A stretch of 64,000 bases of DNA, from positions 107,598,278 to 107,662,277 of the forward strand of contig CP136069.1 of NCBI GenBank assembly GCA_032622095.1. Reading direction: 5' to 3'. Origin of the DNA: Siphonodentalium dalli. Taxonomy: Eukaryota > Mollusca > Scaphopoda > Gadilida > Siphonodentaliidae. The notes under the pieces were generated by a model. It was given only the letters and a program-made list of their open reading frames with translations, ran no database searches and was not told the origin of the DNA. Position 1 is the first letter of the stretch, and every line of letters starts with the position of its first letter. The position numbers and the translations under genes were made by a program. This document shows positions 38,141-51,864 of this stretch, piece after piece.

Positions 38141-41100
38141 TCTCATATATATTTTGAAGACCTCTGTCTGTTTGTATGTATGTTTGTCTGTCATTTATAC
38201 AAATCTACGATTCTCGACCGATCGGGACGAAACTTGGTACGTGTGTGTAGTTTGGCCAGGCGGTGGACGTTGTCGTATTGGCGAGCCCGTGCGGCGCCCG
38301 TGCAGCGCATGCGCAGACGAGATCTCGGAAACGGGTGGAGCTATCGACTTGAAATTTGCTATGTGAATGTATCTTGCCCCGAATACGAATTTTATTGGGT
38401 CGCCGAGCCCGTGCAACGCCAGCTTCGCGCATGCGCAGACGAGATCTCGGAAACGGGTGGAGCTATCGACTTGAAATTTGCTATGTGAATGTATCTTGCC
38501 CCGAATACGAATTTTATCTGGTCGACGAGCCCGTGCGACGCCAGCTTCGCGCATGCGCAGACCAGATCTTGGAAACGGGTGGAGCTATCGACTTGAAATT
38601 TGCTATGTGAATGTATCTTGCCCCGAATACGAATTTTATTGGGTCGCCGAGCCCGTGCAACGCCAGCTTCGTGCATGCGCAGACGAGATCTCGGAAACGG
38701 GTGGAGCTATCGACTTGAAATTTGCTATGTGAATGTATCTTGCCCCGGATACGAATTTTATCTGGTCGACGAGCCCGTGCGACGCCAGCTTCACGCATGC
38801 GCAGACCAGATCTCGGAAACTGTTGGAGCTATCGACTTGAAATTTGCTATGTGAATGTATCTTGCCCCGGATACGAATTTTATCGGGTCGCCGAGCCCGT
38901 GCGACGCCAGCTTCACGCAAGCGCAGATGAGATCTCGGAAACGGGTGGAGCTATCGACTTGAAATTTGCTATGTGAATGTATCTTGCCCCGGATACAAAT
39001 TTTATCTGGTCGACGAGCCCGTGCGACGCCAGCTTCGCGCATGCGCAGACCAGATCTCGGAAACGGTTGGAGCTATCGACTTGAAATTTGCTATGTGAAT
39101 GTATCTTGCCCCGGATACACATTTTATCGGGTCGCCGAGCCCGTGCAACGCCAGCTTCGCGCATGCGCAAACCAGATCTCGGAAACGGGTGGAGCTATCG
39201 ACTTGAAATTTGGTATGTGAATGTATCTTGCCCCGGATACAAATTTTATAGGGTCCCGAGCCCGTGCGACGCCAGCTTCGCGCATGCGCAGACAAGATCT
39301 CGGAAACGGGTAGAGCTATCGACTTGAAATTCGGTATGTGAATGTATCTTGCCCCGGATACAAATTTTATCAGGTCTCCGAGCACGTGCGACGCCAGCTT
39401 CACGCATGCACAGACGAGATCTCGGAAACGGGTAGAGCTATCGACTTGAAATTTGGTATGTGAATGTATCTTGCCCCGGATACAAATTTTATCAGGTCTC
39501 CGAGCCCGTGCAACGCCAGCTTCGCGCATGCACAGACGAGATCTCGGAAACGGGTGGAGCTATCGACTTGAAATTTGGTTGGTAAACATTTACGAGTCTG
39601 TCTGTTGTCAAATCCATTTGTAATATTTTACTGCTATATTTTCAACTGGAAAATCATTTTGTCCGAATCTTATTTAGATGAACGACATACAAAAGTCCAT
39701 CTGTGATCTGAATCATCTTAAAAGTGTTCTAAAAACTTTTTCCAGAGCTATTGGGCGCTATTGTGTCGAAAATAGCTTGTTTTGAAGAAGGCGGCCATTT
39801 TCGATTTTGAGGAATATTTTAAGTTATCTCATATATATTTTGAAGACCTCTGTCTGTTTGTATGTATGTTTGTCTGTCATTTATACAAATCTACGATTCT
39901 CGACCGATCGGGACGAAACTTGGTACGTGTGTGTAGTTTGGCCAGGCGGTGGACGTTGTCGTATTGGCGAGCCTGTGCGGCGCACGTGCAGCGCATGCGC
40001 AGACGAGATCTCGGAAACGGGTGGAGCTATCGACTTGAAATTTGCTATGTGAATGTATCTTGCCCCGGATACGAATTTTATCTGGTCGACGAGCCCGTGC
40101 GACGCCAGCTTCGCGCATGCGCAGACCAGATATCGGAAACGGGTGGAGCTATCGACTTGAAATTTGCTATGTGAATGTATCTTGCCCCGGATACGAATTT
40201 TATCGGGTCGCCGAGCCCGTGCGACGCCAGCTTCGCACATGCGCAGACCAGATCTCGGAAACGGGTGGAGCTATCGACTTGAAATTTGGTATGTGAATGT
40301 ATCTTGCCCCGGATACGAATTTTATCGGGTCCCGAGCCCGTGCGACGCAAGCTTCGCGCATGCGCAGACAAGATCTCGGAAACGGGTGGAGCTATCGACT
40401 TGAAATTTGCTATGTGAATGTATCTTGCCCCGGATACGAATTTTATCTGGTCGACGAGCCCGTGCGACGCCAGCTTCGCGCATGCGCAGACCAGATCTCG
40501 GAAACGGTTGGAGCTATCGACTTGAAATTTGCTATGTGAATGTATCTTGCCCCGGATACAAATTTTATCGGGTCGCCGAGCCCGTGCGACGCCAGCTTCG
40601 CGCATGCGCAGACCAGATCTCGGAAACGGGTGGAGCTATCGACTTGAAATTTGGTATGTGAATGTATCTTGCCCCGGATACGAATTTTAATCGGGTCCCG
40701 AGCCCGTGCGACGCAAGCTTCGCGCATGCGCAGACCAGATCTCGGAAACGGTTGGAGCTATCGACTTGAAATTTGCTATGTGAATGTATCTTGCTCCGGA
40801 TACAAATTTTATCGGGTCGCCGAGCCCGTGCGACGCCAGCTTCGCGCATGCGCAGACCAGATCTCGGAAACGGGTGGAGCTATCGACTTGAAATTTGGTA
40901 TGTGAATGTATCTTGCCACGGATACGAATTTTAATCGGGTCCCAAGCCCGTGCGACGCAAGCTTCGCGCATGCGCAGACAAGATCTCGGAAACGGGTAGA
41001 GCTATCGACTTGAAATTTGGTATGTGAATGTATCTTGCCCCGGATACAAATTTTATCACGTCTCCGAGCCCGTGCGACGCCAGCTTCGCGCATGCACAGA

Positions 41101-42955
41101 CGAGATCTCGGAAACGGGTGGAGCTATCGACTTGAAATTTGGTTGGTAAACATTTACGAGTCTGTCTGTTGTCAAATCCATTTGTAATATTTTACTGCTA
41201 TATTTTCAACTGGAAAATCATTTCGTCCGAATCTTATTTAGATGAACGACATACAAAAGTCCATCTGTGATCTGAATCATCTTAAAAGTGTTCTAAAAAC
41301 TTTTTCCAGAGCTATTGGGCGCTATTGTGTCGAAAATAGCTTGTTTTGAAGAAGGCGGTCATTTTCGATTTTGAGGAATATTTTAAGTTATCTCATATAT
41401 ATTTTGAAGACCTCTGTCTGTTTGTATGTATGTTTGTCTGTCATTTATACAAATCTACGATTCTCGACCGATCGGGACGAAACTTGGTACGTGTGTGTAG
41501 TTTGGCCAGGCGGTGGACGTTGTCGTATTGGCGAGCCCGTGCGGCGCCCGTGCAGCGCATGCGCAGACGAGATCTCGGAAACGGGTGGAGCTATCGACTT
41601 GAAATTTGCTATGTGAATGTATCTTGCCCCGAATACGAATTTTATTGGGTCGCCGAGCCCGTGCAACGCCAGCTTCGCGCATGCGCAGACCAGATCTTGG
41701 AAACGGGTGGAGCTATCGACTTGAAATTTGCTATGTGAATGTATCTTGCCCCGAATACGAATTTTATCTGGTCGACGAGCCCGTGCGACGCCAGCTTCGC
41801 GCATGCGCAGACCAGATCTTGGAAACGGGTGGAGCTATCGACTTGAAATTTGCTATGTGAATGTATCTTGCCCCGAATACGAATTTTATTGGGTCGCCGA
41901 GCCCGTGCAACGCCAGCTTCGTGCATGCGCAGACGAGATCTCGGAAACGGGTGGAGCTATCGACTTGAAATTTGCTATGTGAATGTATCTTGCCCCGGAT
42001 ACGAATTTTATCTGGTCGACGAGCCCGTGCGACGCCAGCTTCACGCATGCGCAGACCAGATCTCGGAAACTGTTGGAGCTATCGACTTGAAATTTGCTAT
42101 GTGAATGTATCTTGCCCCGGATACAAATTTTATCGGGTCGCCGAGCCCGTGCGACGCCAGCTTCGCGCATGCGCAGACCAGATCTCGGAAACGGGTGGAG
42201 CTATCGACTTGAAATTTGGTATGTGAATGTATCTTGCCCCGGATACGAATTTTAATCGGGTCCCGAGCCCGTGCGACGCAAGCTTCGCGCATGCGCAGAC
42301 CAGATCTCGGAAACGGTTGGAGCTATCGACTTGAAATTTGCTATGTGAATGTATCTTGCTCCGGATACAAATTTTATCGGGTCGCCGAGCCCGTGCGACG
42401 CCAGCTTCGCGCATGCGCAGACCAGATCTCGGAAACGGGTGGAGCTATCGACTTGAAATTTGGTATGTGAATGTATCTTGCCACGGATACGAATTTTAAT
42501 CGGGTCCCAAGCCCGTGCGACGCAAGCTTCGCGCATGCGCAGACAAGATCTCGGAAACGGGTAGAGCTATCGACTTGAAATTTGGTATGTGAATGTATCT
42601 TGCCCCGGATACAAATTTTATCACGTCTCCGAGCCCGTGCGACGCCAGCTTCGCGCATGCACAGACGAGATCTCGGAAACGGGTGGAGCTATCGACTTGA
42701 AATTTGGTTGGTAAACATTTACGAGTCTGTCTGTTGTCAAATCCATTTGTAATATTTTACTGCTATATTTTCAACTGGAAAATCATTTCGTCCGAATCTT
42801 ATTTAGATGAACGACATACAAAAGTCCATCTGTGATCTGAATCATCTTAAAAGTGTTCTAAAAACTTTTTCCAGAGCTATTGGGCGCTATTGTGTCGAAA
42901 ATAGCTTGTTTTGAAGAAGGCGGTCATTTTCGATTTTGAGGAATATTTTAAGTTA
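38141..42955 (+). repeat. 4,815-bp super-repeat, copy 1
   Basis: Three units of 1686, 1564 and 1565 bp, repeated with the same lengths at 42956-47770. Shared private variants include 'ggatacacattttatc' (39115 and 43930), 'atcattttgtccg' in the linker (39656 and 44472) and 'tttatcacgtctcc' (41052 and 42618). Confidence 0.85.
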
Positions 42956-45900
42956 TCTCATATATATTTTGAAGACCTCTGTCTGTTTGTATGTATGTTT
43001 GTCTGTCATTTATACAAATCTACGATTCTCGACCGATCGGGACGAAACTTGGTACGTGTGTGTAGTTTGGCCAGGCGGTGGACGTTGTCGTATTGGCGAG
43101 CCCGTGCGGCGCCCGTGCAGCGCATGCGCAGACGAGATCTCGGAAACGGGTGGAGCTATCGACTTGAAATTTGCTATGTGAATGTATCTTGCCCCGAATA
43201 CGAATTTTATTGGGTCGCCGAGCCCGTGCAACGCCAGCTTCGCGCATGCGCAGACGAGATCTCGGAAACGGGTGGAGCTATCGACTTGAAATTTGCTATG
43301 TGAATGTATCTTGCCCCGAATACGAATTTTATCTGGTCGACGAGCCCGTGCGACGCCAGCTTCGCGCATGCGCAGACCAGATCTTGGAAACGGGTGGAGC
43401 TATCGACTTGAAATTTGCTATGTGAATGTATCTTGCCCCGAATACGAATTTTATTGGGTCGCCGAGCCCGTGCAACGCCAGCTTCGTGCATGCGCAGACG
43501 AGATCTCGGAAACGGGTGGAGCTATCGACTTGAAATTTGCTATGTGAATGTATCTTGCCCCGGATACGAATTTTATCTGGTCGACGAGCCCGTGCGACGC
43601 CAGCTTCACGCATGCGCAGACCAGATCTCGGAAACTGTTGGAGCTATCGACTTGAAATTTGCTATGTGAATGTATCTTGCCCCGGATACGAATTTTATCG
43701 GGTCGCCGAGCCCGTGCGACGCCAGCTTCACGCAAGCGCAGATGAGATCTCGGAAACGGGTGGAGCTATCGACTTGAAATTTGCTATGTGAATGTATCTT
43801 GCCCCGGATACAAATTTTATCTGGTCGACGAGCCCGTGCGACGCCAGCTTCGCGCATGCGCAGACCAGATCTCGGAAACGGTTGGAGCTATCGACTTGAA
43901 ATTTGCTATGTGAATGTATCTTGCCCCGGATACACATTTTATCGGGTCGCCGAGCCCGTGCAACGCCAGCTTCGCGCATGCGCAAACCAGATCTCGGAAA
44001 CGGGTGGAGCTATCGACTTGAAATTTGGTATGTGAATGTATCTTGCCCCGGATACAAATTTTATAGGGTCCCGAGCCCGTGCGACGCCAGCTTCGCGCAT
44101 GCGCAGACAAGATCTCGGAAACGGGTAGAGCTATCGACTTGAAATTCGGTATGTGAATGTATCTTGCCCCGGATACAAATTTTATCAGGTCTCCGAGCAC
44201 GTGCGACGCCAGCTTCACGCATGCACAGACGAGATCTCGGAAACGGGTAGAGCTATCGACTTGAAATTTGGTATGTGAATGTATCTTGCCCCGGATACAA
44301 ATTTTATCAGGTCTCCGAGCCCGTGCAACGCCAGCTTCGCGCATGCACAGACGAGATCTCGGAAACGGGTGGAGCTATCGACTTGAAATTTGGTTGGTAA
44401 ACATTTACGAGTCTGTCTGTTGTCAAATCCATTTGTAATATTTTACTGCTATATTTTCAACTGGAAAATCATTTTGTCCGAATCTTATTTAGATGAACGA
44501 CATACAAAAGTCCATCTGTGATCTGAATCATCTTAAAAGTGTTCTAAAAACTTTTTCCAGAGCTATTGGGCGCTATTGTGTCGAAAATAGCTTGTTTTGA
44601 AGAAGGCGGCCATTTTCGATTTTGAGGAATATTTTAAGTTATCTCATATATATTTTGAAGACCTCTGTCTGTTTGTATGTATGTTTGTCTGTCATTTATA
44701 CAAATCTACGATTCTCGACCGATCGGGACGAAACTTGGTACGTGTGTGTAGTTTGGCCAGGCGGTGGACGTTGTCGTATTGGCGAGCCTGTGCGGCGCAC
44801 GTGCAGCGCATGCGCAGACGAGATCTCGGAAACGGGTGGAGCTATCGACTTGAAATTTGCTATGTGAATGTATCTTGCCCCGGATACGAATTTTATCTGG
44901 TCGACGAGCCCGTGCGACGCCAGCTTCGCGCATGCGCAGACCAGATATCGGAAACGGGTGGAGCTATCGACTTGAAATTTGCTATGTGAATGTATCTTGC
45001 CCCGGATACGAATTTTATCGGGTCGCCGAGCCCGTGCGACGCCAGCTTCGCACATGCGCAGACCAGATCTCGGAAACGGGTGGAGCTATCGACTTGAAAT
45101 TTGGTATGTGAATGTATCTTGCCCCGGATACGAATTTTATCGGGTCCCGAGCCCGTGCGACGCAAGCTTCGCGCATGCGCAGACAAGATCTCGGAAACGG
45201 GTGGAGCTATCGACTTGAAATTTGCTATGTGAATGTATCTTGCCCCGGATACGAATTTTATCTGGTCGACGAGCCCGTGCGACGCCAGCTTCGCGCATGC
45301 GCAGACCAGATCTCGGAAACGGTTGGAGCTATCGACTTGAAATTTGCTATGTGAATGTATCTTGCCCCGGATACAAATTTTATCGGGTCGCCGAGCCCGT
45401 GCGACGCCAGCTTCGCGCATGCGCAGACCAGATCTCGGAAACGGGTGGAGCTATCGACTTGAAATTTGGTATGTGAATGTATCTTGCCCCGGATACGAAT
45501 TTTAATCGGGTCCCGAGCCCGTGCGACGCAAGCTTCGCGCATGCGCAGACCAGATCTCGGAAACGGTTGGAGCTATCGACTTGAAATTTGCTATGTGAAT
45601 GTATCTTGCTCCGGATACAAATTTTATCGGGTCGCCGAGCCCGTGCGACGCCAGCTTCGCGCATGCGCAGACCAGATCTCGGAAACGGGTGGAGCTATCG
45701 ACTTGAAATTTGGTATGTGAATGTATCTTGCCACGGATACGAATTTTAATCGGGTCCCAAGCCCGTGCGACGCAAGCTTCGCGCATGCGCAGACAAGATC
45801 TCGGAAACGGGTAGAGCTATCGACTTGAAATTTGGTATGTGAATGTATCTTGCCCCGGATACAAATTTTATCACGTCTCCGAGCCCGTGCGACGCCAGCT

Positions 45901-47770
45901 TCGCGCATGCACAGACGAGATCTCGGAAACGGGTGGAGCTATCGACTTGAAATTTGGTTGGTAAACATTTACGAGTCTGTCTGTTGTCAAATCCATTTGT
46001 AATATTTTACTGCTATATTTTCAACTGGAAAATCATTTCGTCCGAATCTTATTTAGATGAACGACATACAAAAGTCCATCTGTGATCTGAATCATCTTAA
46101 AAGTGTTCTAAAAACTTTTTCCAGAGCTATTGGGCGCTATTGTGTCGAAAATAGCTTGTTTTGAAGAAGGCGGTCATTTTCGATTTTGAGGAATATTTTA
46201 AGTTATCTCATATATATTTTGAAGACCTCTGTCTGTTTGTATGTATGTTTGTCTGTCATTTATACAAATCTACGATTCTCGACCGATCGGGACGAAACTT
46301 GGTACGTGTGTGTAGTTTGGCCAGGCGGTGGACGTTGTCGTATTGGCGAGCCCGTGCGGCGCCCGTGCAGCGCATGCGCAGACGAGATCTCGGAAACGGG
46401 TGGAGCTATCGACTTGAAATTTGCTATGTGAATGTATCTTGCCCCGAATACGAATTTTATTGGGTCGCCGAGCCCGTGCAACGCCAGCTTCGCGCATGCG
46501 CAGACCAGATCTTGGAAACGGGTGGAGCTATCGACTTGAAATTTGCTATGTGAATGTATCTTGCCCCGAATACAAATTTTATCTGGTCGACGAGCCCGTG
46601 CGACGCCAGCTTCGCGCATGCGCAGACCAGATCTTGGAAACGGGTGGAGCTATCGACTTGAAATTTGCTATGTGAATGTATCTTGCCCCGAATACGAATT
46701 TTATTGGGTCGCCGAGCCCGTGCAACGCCAGCTTCGTGCATGCGCAGACGAGATCTCGGAAACGGGTGGAGCTATCGACTTGAAATTTGCTATGTGAATG
46801 TATCTTGCCCCGGATACGAATTTTATCTGGTCGACGAGCCCGTGCGACGCCAGCTTCACGCATGCGCAGACCAGATCTCGGAAACTGTTGGAGCTATCGA
46901 CTTGAAATTTGCTATGTGAATGTATCTTGCCCCGGATACAAATTTTATCGGGTCGCCGAGCCCGTGCGACGCCAGCTTCGCGCATGCGCAGACCAGATCT
47001 CGGAAACGGGTGGAGCTATCGACTTGAAATTTGGTATGTGAATGTATCTTGCCCCGGATACGAATTTTAATCGGGTCCCGAGCCCGTGCGACGCAAGCTT
47101 CGCGCATGCGCAGACCAGATCTCGGAAACGGTTGGAGCTATCGACTTGAAATTTGCTATGTGAATGTATCTTGCTCCGGATACAAATTTTATCGGGTCGC
47201 CGAGCCCGTGCGACGCCAGCTTCGCGCATGCGCAGACCAGATCTCGGAAACGGGTGGAGCTATCGACTTGAAATTTGGTATGTGAATGTATCTTGCCACG
47301 GATACGAATTTTAATCGGGTCCCAAGCCCGTGCGACGCAAGCTTCGCGCATGCGCAGACAAGATCTCGGAAACGGGTAGAGCTATCGACTTGAAATTTGG
47401 TATGTGAATGTATCTTGCCCCGGATACAAATTTTATCACGTCTCCGAGCCCGTGCGACGCCAGCTTCGCGCATGCACAGACGAGATCTCGGAAACGGGTG
47501 GAGCTATCGACTTGAAATTTGGTTGGTAAACATTTACGAGTCTGTCTGTTGTCAAATCCATTTGTAATATTTTACTGCTATATTTTCAACTGGAAAATCA
47601 TTTCGTCCGAATCTTATTTAGATGAACGACATACAAAAGTCCATCTGTGATCTGAATCATCTTAAAAGTGTTCTAAAAACTTTTTCCAGAGCTATTGGGC
47701 GCTATTGTGTCGAAAATAGCTTGTTTTGAAGAAGGCGGTCATTTTCGATTTTGAGGAATATTTTAAGTTA
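42956..47770 (+). repeat. 4,815-bp super-repeat, copy 2
   Basis: Same three-unit layout as copy 1. A third copy starts at 47771 with a 1,686-bp unit but lacks the 'cacattttatc' variant, and the array then passes into the short units at its right edge. Confidence 0.85.
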
Positions 47771-49456
47771 TCTCATATATATTTTGAAGACCTCTGTCTG
47801 TTTGTATGTATGTTTGTCTGTCATTTATACAAATCTACGATTCTCGACCGATCGGGACGAAACTTGGTACGTGTGTGTAGTTTGGCCAGGCGGTGGACGT
47901 TGTCGTATTGGCGAGCCCGTGCGGCGCCCGTGCAGCGCATGCGCAGACGAGATCTCGGAAACGGGTGGAGCTATCGACTTGAAATTTGCTATGTGAATGT
48001 ATCTTGCCCCGAATACGAATTTTATTGGGTCGCCGAGCCCGTGCAACGCCAGCTTCGCGCATGCGCAGACCAGATCTTGGAAACGGGTGGAGCTATCGAC
48101 TTGAAATTTGCTATGTGAATGTATCTTGCCCCGAATACGAATTTTATCTGGTCGACGAGCCCGTGCGACGCCAGCTTCGCGCATGCGCAGACCAGATCTT
48201 GGAAACGGGTGGAGCTATCGACTTGAAATTTGCTATGTGAATGTATCTTGCCCCGAATACGAATTTTATTGGGTCGCCGAGCCCGTGCAACGCCAGCTTC
48301 GTGCATGCGCAGACGAGATCTCGGAAACGGGTGGAGCTATCGACTTGAAATTTGCTATGTGAATGTATCTTGCCCCGGATACGAATTTTATCTGGTCGAC
48401 GAGCCCGTGCGACGCCAGCTTCACGCATGCGCAGACCAGATCTCGGAAACTGTTGGAGCTATCGACTTGAAATTTGCTATGTGAATGTATCTTGCCCCGG
48501 ATACGAATTTTATCGGGTCGCCGAGCCCGTGCGACGCCAGCTTCACGCAAGCGCAGATGAGATCTCGGAAACGGGTGGAGCTATCGACTTGAAATTTGCT
48601 ATGTGAATGTATCTTGCCCCGGATACAAATTTTATCTGGTCGACGAGCCCGTGCGACGCCAGCTTCGCGCATGCGCAGACCAGATCTCGGAAACGGTTGG
48701 AGCTATCGACTTGAAATTTGCTATGTGAATGTATCTTGCCCCGGATACAAATTTTATCGGGTCGCCGAGCCCGTGCAACGCCAGCTTCGCGCATGCGCAA
48801 ACCAGATCTCGGAAACGGGTGGAGCTATCGACTTGAAATTTGGTATGTGAATGTATCTTGCCCCGGATACAAATTTTATAGGGTCCCGAGCCCGTGCGAC
48901 GCCAGCTTCGCGCATGCGCAGACAAGATCTCGGAAACGGGTAGAGCTATCGACTTGAAATTCGGTATGTGAATGTATCTTGCCCCGGATACAAATTTTAT
49001 CAGGTCTCCGAGCACGTGCGACGCCAGCTTCACGCATGCACAGACGAGATCTCGGAAACGGGTAGAGCTATCGACTTGAAATTTGGTATGTGAATGTATC
49101 TTGCCCCGGATACGAATTTTATCAGGTCTCCGAGCCCGTGCAACGCCAGCTTCGCGCATGCACAGACGAGATCTCGGAAACGGGTGGAGCTATCGACTTG
49201 AAATTTGGTTGGTAAACATTTACGAGTCTGTCTGTTGTCAAATCCATTTGTAATATTTTACTGCTATATTTTCAACTGGAAAATCATTTCGTCCGAATCT
49301 TATTTAGATGAACGACATACAAAAGTCCATCTGTGATCTGAATCATCTTAAAAGTGTTCTAAAAACTTTTTCCAGAGCTATTGGGCGCTATTGTGTCGAA
49401 AATAGCTTGTTTTGAAGAAGGCGGCCATTTTCGATTTTGAGGAATATTTTAAGTTA

Positions 49457-50289
49457 TCTCATATATATTTTGAAGACCTCTGTCTGTTTGTATGTATGTT
49501 TGTCTGTCATTTATACAAATCTACGATTCTCGACCGATCGGGACGAAACTTGGTACGTGTGTGTAGTTTGGCCAGGCGGTGGACGTTGTCGTATTGGCGA
49601 GCCTGTGCGGCGCACGTGCAGCGCATGCGCAGACGAGATCTCGGAAACGGGTGGAGCTATCGACTTGAAATTTGCTATGTGAATGTATCTTGCCCCGGAT
49701 ACGAATTTTATCTGGTCTCCGAGCCCGTGCGACGCCAGCTTCGCGCATGCGCAGACCAGATCTCGGAAACGGGTGGAGCTATCGACTTGAAATTTGGTAT
49801 GTGAATGTATCTTGCCCCGGATACAAATTTTAATCGGGTCCCGAGCCCGTGCGACGCAAGCTTCGCGCATGCGCAGACAAGATCTCGGAAACGGGTAGAG
49901 CTATCGACTTGAAATTTGCTATGTGAATGTATCTTGCCCCGGATACGAATTTTATCAGGTCTCCGAGCCCGTGCGACGCCAGCTTCGCGCATGCACAGAC
50001 GAGATCTCGGAAACGGGTGGAGCTATCGACTTGAAATTTGGTTGGTAAACATTTACGAGTCTGTCTGTTCTCAAATCCATTTGTAATATTTTACTGCTAT
50101 ATTTTCAACTGGAAAATCATTTCGTCCGAATCTTATTTAGATGAACGACATACAAAAGTCCATCTGTGATCTGAATCATCTTAAAAGTGTTCTAAAAACT
50201 TTTTCCAGAGCTATTGGGCGCTATTGTGTCGAAAATAGCTTGTTTTGAAGAAGGCGGCCATTTTCGATCTTGAGGAATATTTTAAGTTA
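49457..50289 (+). repeat. Shortest internal unit, three monomer steps (833 bp)
   Basis: Head, monomers ending near 49746, 49868 and 49990, then the linker. The first monomer is a hybrid ('tatctggtctccgag') that joins two subtypes, a sign of exchange inside a monomer. It gives the constant part of a unit as about 467 bp. Confidence 0.8.
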
Positions 50290-51608
50290 TCTCATATATA
50301 TTTTGAAGGCCTCTGTCTGTTTGTATGTATGTTTGTCTGTCATTTATACAAATCTACGATTCTCGACCGATCGGGACGAAACTTGGTACGTGTGTGTAGT
50401 TTGGCCAGGCGGTGGACGTTGTCGTATTGGCGAGCCCGTGCGGCGCCCGTGCAGCGCATGCGCAGACGAGATCTCGGAAACGGGTGGAGCTATCGACTTG
50501 AAATTTGCTATGTGAATGTATCTTGCCCCGAATACGAATTTTATTGGGTCGCCGAGCCCGTGCAACGCCAGCTTCGCGCATGCGCAGACGAGATCTCGGA
50601 AACGGGTGGAGCTATCGACTTGAAATTTGCTATGTGAATGGATCTTGCCCCGGATACGAATTTTATCTGGTCGACGAGCCCGTGCGACGCCAGCTTCGCG
50701 CATGCGCAGACCAGATCTCGGAAACGGTTGGAGCTATCGACTTGAAATTTGCTATGTGAATGTATCTTGCCCCGGATACAAATTTTATCGGGTCGCCGAG
50801 CCCGTGCAACGCCAGCTTCGCGCATGCGCAAACCAGATCTCGGAAACGGGTGGAGCTATCGACTTGAAATTTGGTATGTGAATGTATGTTGCCCCGGATA
50901 CGAATTTTATCGGGTCCCGAGCCCGTGCGACGTCAGCTTCGCGCATGCGCAGACCAGATCTCGGAAACGGGTGGAGCTATCGACTTGAAATTTGGTATGT
51001 GAATGTATCTTGCCCCGGATACGAATTTTATCAGGTCTCCGAGCCCGTGCGACGTCAGCTTCGCGCATGCGCAGACCAGATCTCGGAAACGGGTGGAGCT
51101 ATCGACTTGAAATTTGGTATGTGAATGTATCTTGCCCGGATACGAATTTTAATCGGGTCCCGAGCCCGTGCGACGCAAGCTTCGCGCATGCGCAGACAAG
51201 ATCTCGGAAACGGGTAGAGCTATCGACTTGAAATTTGCTATGTGAATGTATCTTGCCCCGGATACGAATTTTATCAGGTCTCCGAGCCCGTGCGACGCCA
51301 GCTTCGCGCATGCACAGACGAGATCTCGGAAACGGGTGGAGCTATCGACTTGAAATTTGGTTGGTAAACATTTACGAGTCTGTCTGTTGTCAAATCCATT
51401 TGTAATATTTTACTGCTATATTTTCAACTGGAAAATCATTTCGTCCGAATCTTATTTAGATGAACGACATACAAAAGTCCATCTGTGATCTGAATCATCT
51501 TAAAAGTGTTCTAAAAACTTTTTCCAGAGCTATTGGGCGCTATTGTGTCGAAAATAGCTTGTTTTGAAGAAGGCGGCCATTTTCGATCTTGAGGAATATT
51601 TTAAGTTA

Positions 51609-51864
51609 TCTCATATATATTTTGAAGACCTCTGTCTGTTTGTATGTATGTTTGTCTGTCATTTATACAAATCTACGATTCTCGACCGATCGGGACGAAA
51701 CTTGGTACGTGTGTGTAGTTTGGCCAGGCGGTGGACGTTGTCGTATTGGCGAGCCCGTGCGGCGCCCGTGCAGCGCATGCGCAGACGAGATCTCGGAAAC
51801 GGGTGGAGCTATCGACTTGAAATTTGCTATGTGAATGTATCTTGCCCCGAATACGAATTTTATT
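51609..51864 (+). repeat. Truncated last unit of the array
   Basis: Head plus one and a half monomers. The match ends within a monomer at 'cgaatacgaattttatt' and unrelated AT-rich DNA follows. Edge units from 50290 on carry private variants (cgatcttgagg for cgattttgagg; gacgtcagc for gacgccagc). Confidence 0.85.

Larger units (their letters stand above)
10258..51864 (+). repeat. 41.6-kb three-level higher-order satellite array (122-bp monomer) derived from a Helitron-like element
   Basis: Base monomer 122 bp (type copy 11520-11641). Twenty-nine units each start with the head TCTCATATATATTTTGAAG at 10258, 10973, 12538, 13980, 15422, 16864, 18428, 19870, 21312, 22754, 24318, 25760, 27313, 28999, 30564, 32375, 33814, 35379, 37065, 38141, 39827, 41391, 42956, 44642, 46206, 47771, 49457, 50290 and 51609. 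Lengths fit about 467 + n x 122 bp, with n = 2 (first unit), 9,8,8,8,9,8,8,8,9,8,9,10,9,11,8,9,10,5,10,9,9,10,9,9,10,3,7, then a partial unit. Monomer subtypes differ at one spot ('ctggtcgacgag', 'cgggtcgccgag', 'cgggtcccgag', 'caggtctccgag', 'ttgggtcgccgag') and occur in a set order. The many short ORFs are shadows of this repetition. Confidence 0.97.

Noticed and set aside
10258-51864. CRISPR array
   Set aside because: Units are contiguous 122-bp repeats with no unique spacers and no cas genes, in eukaryotic DNA.
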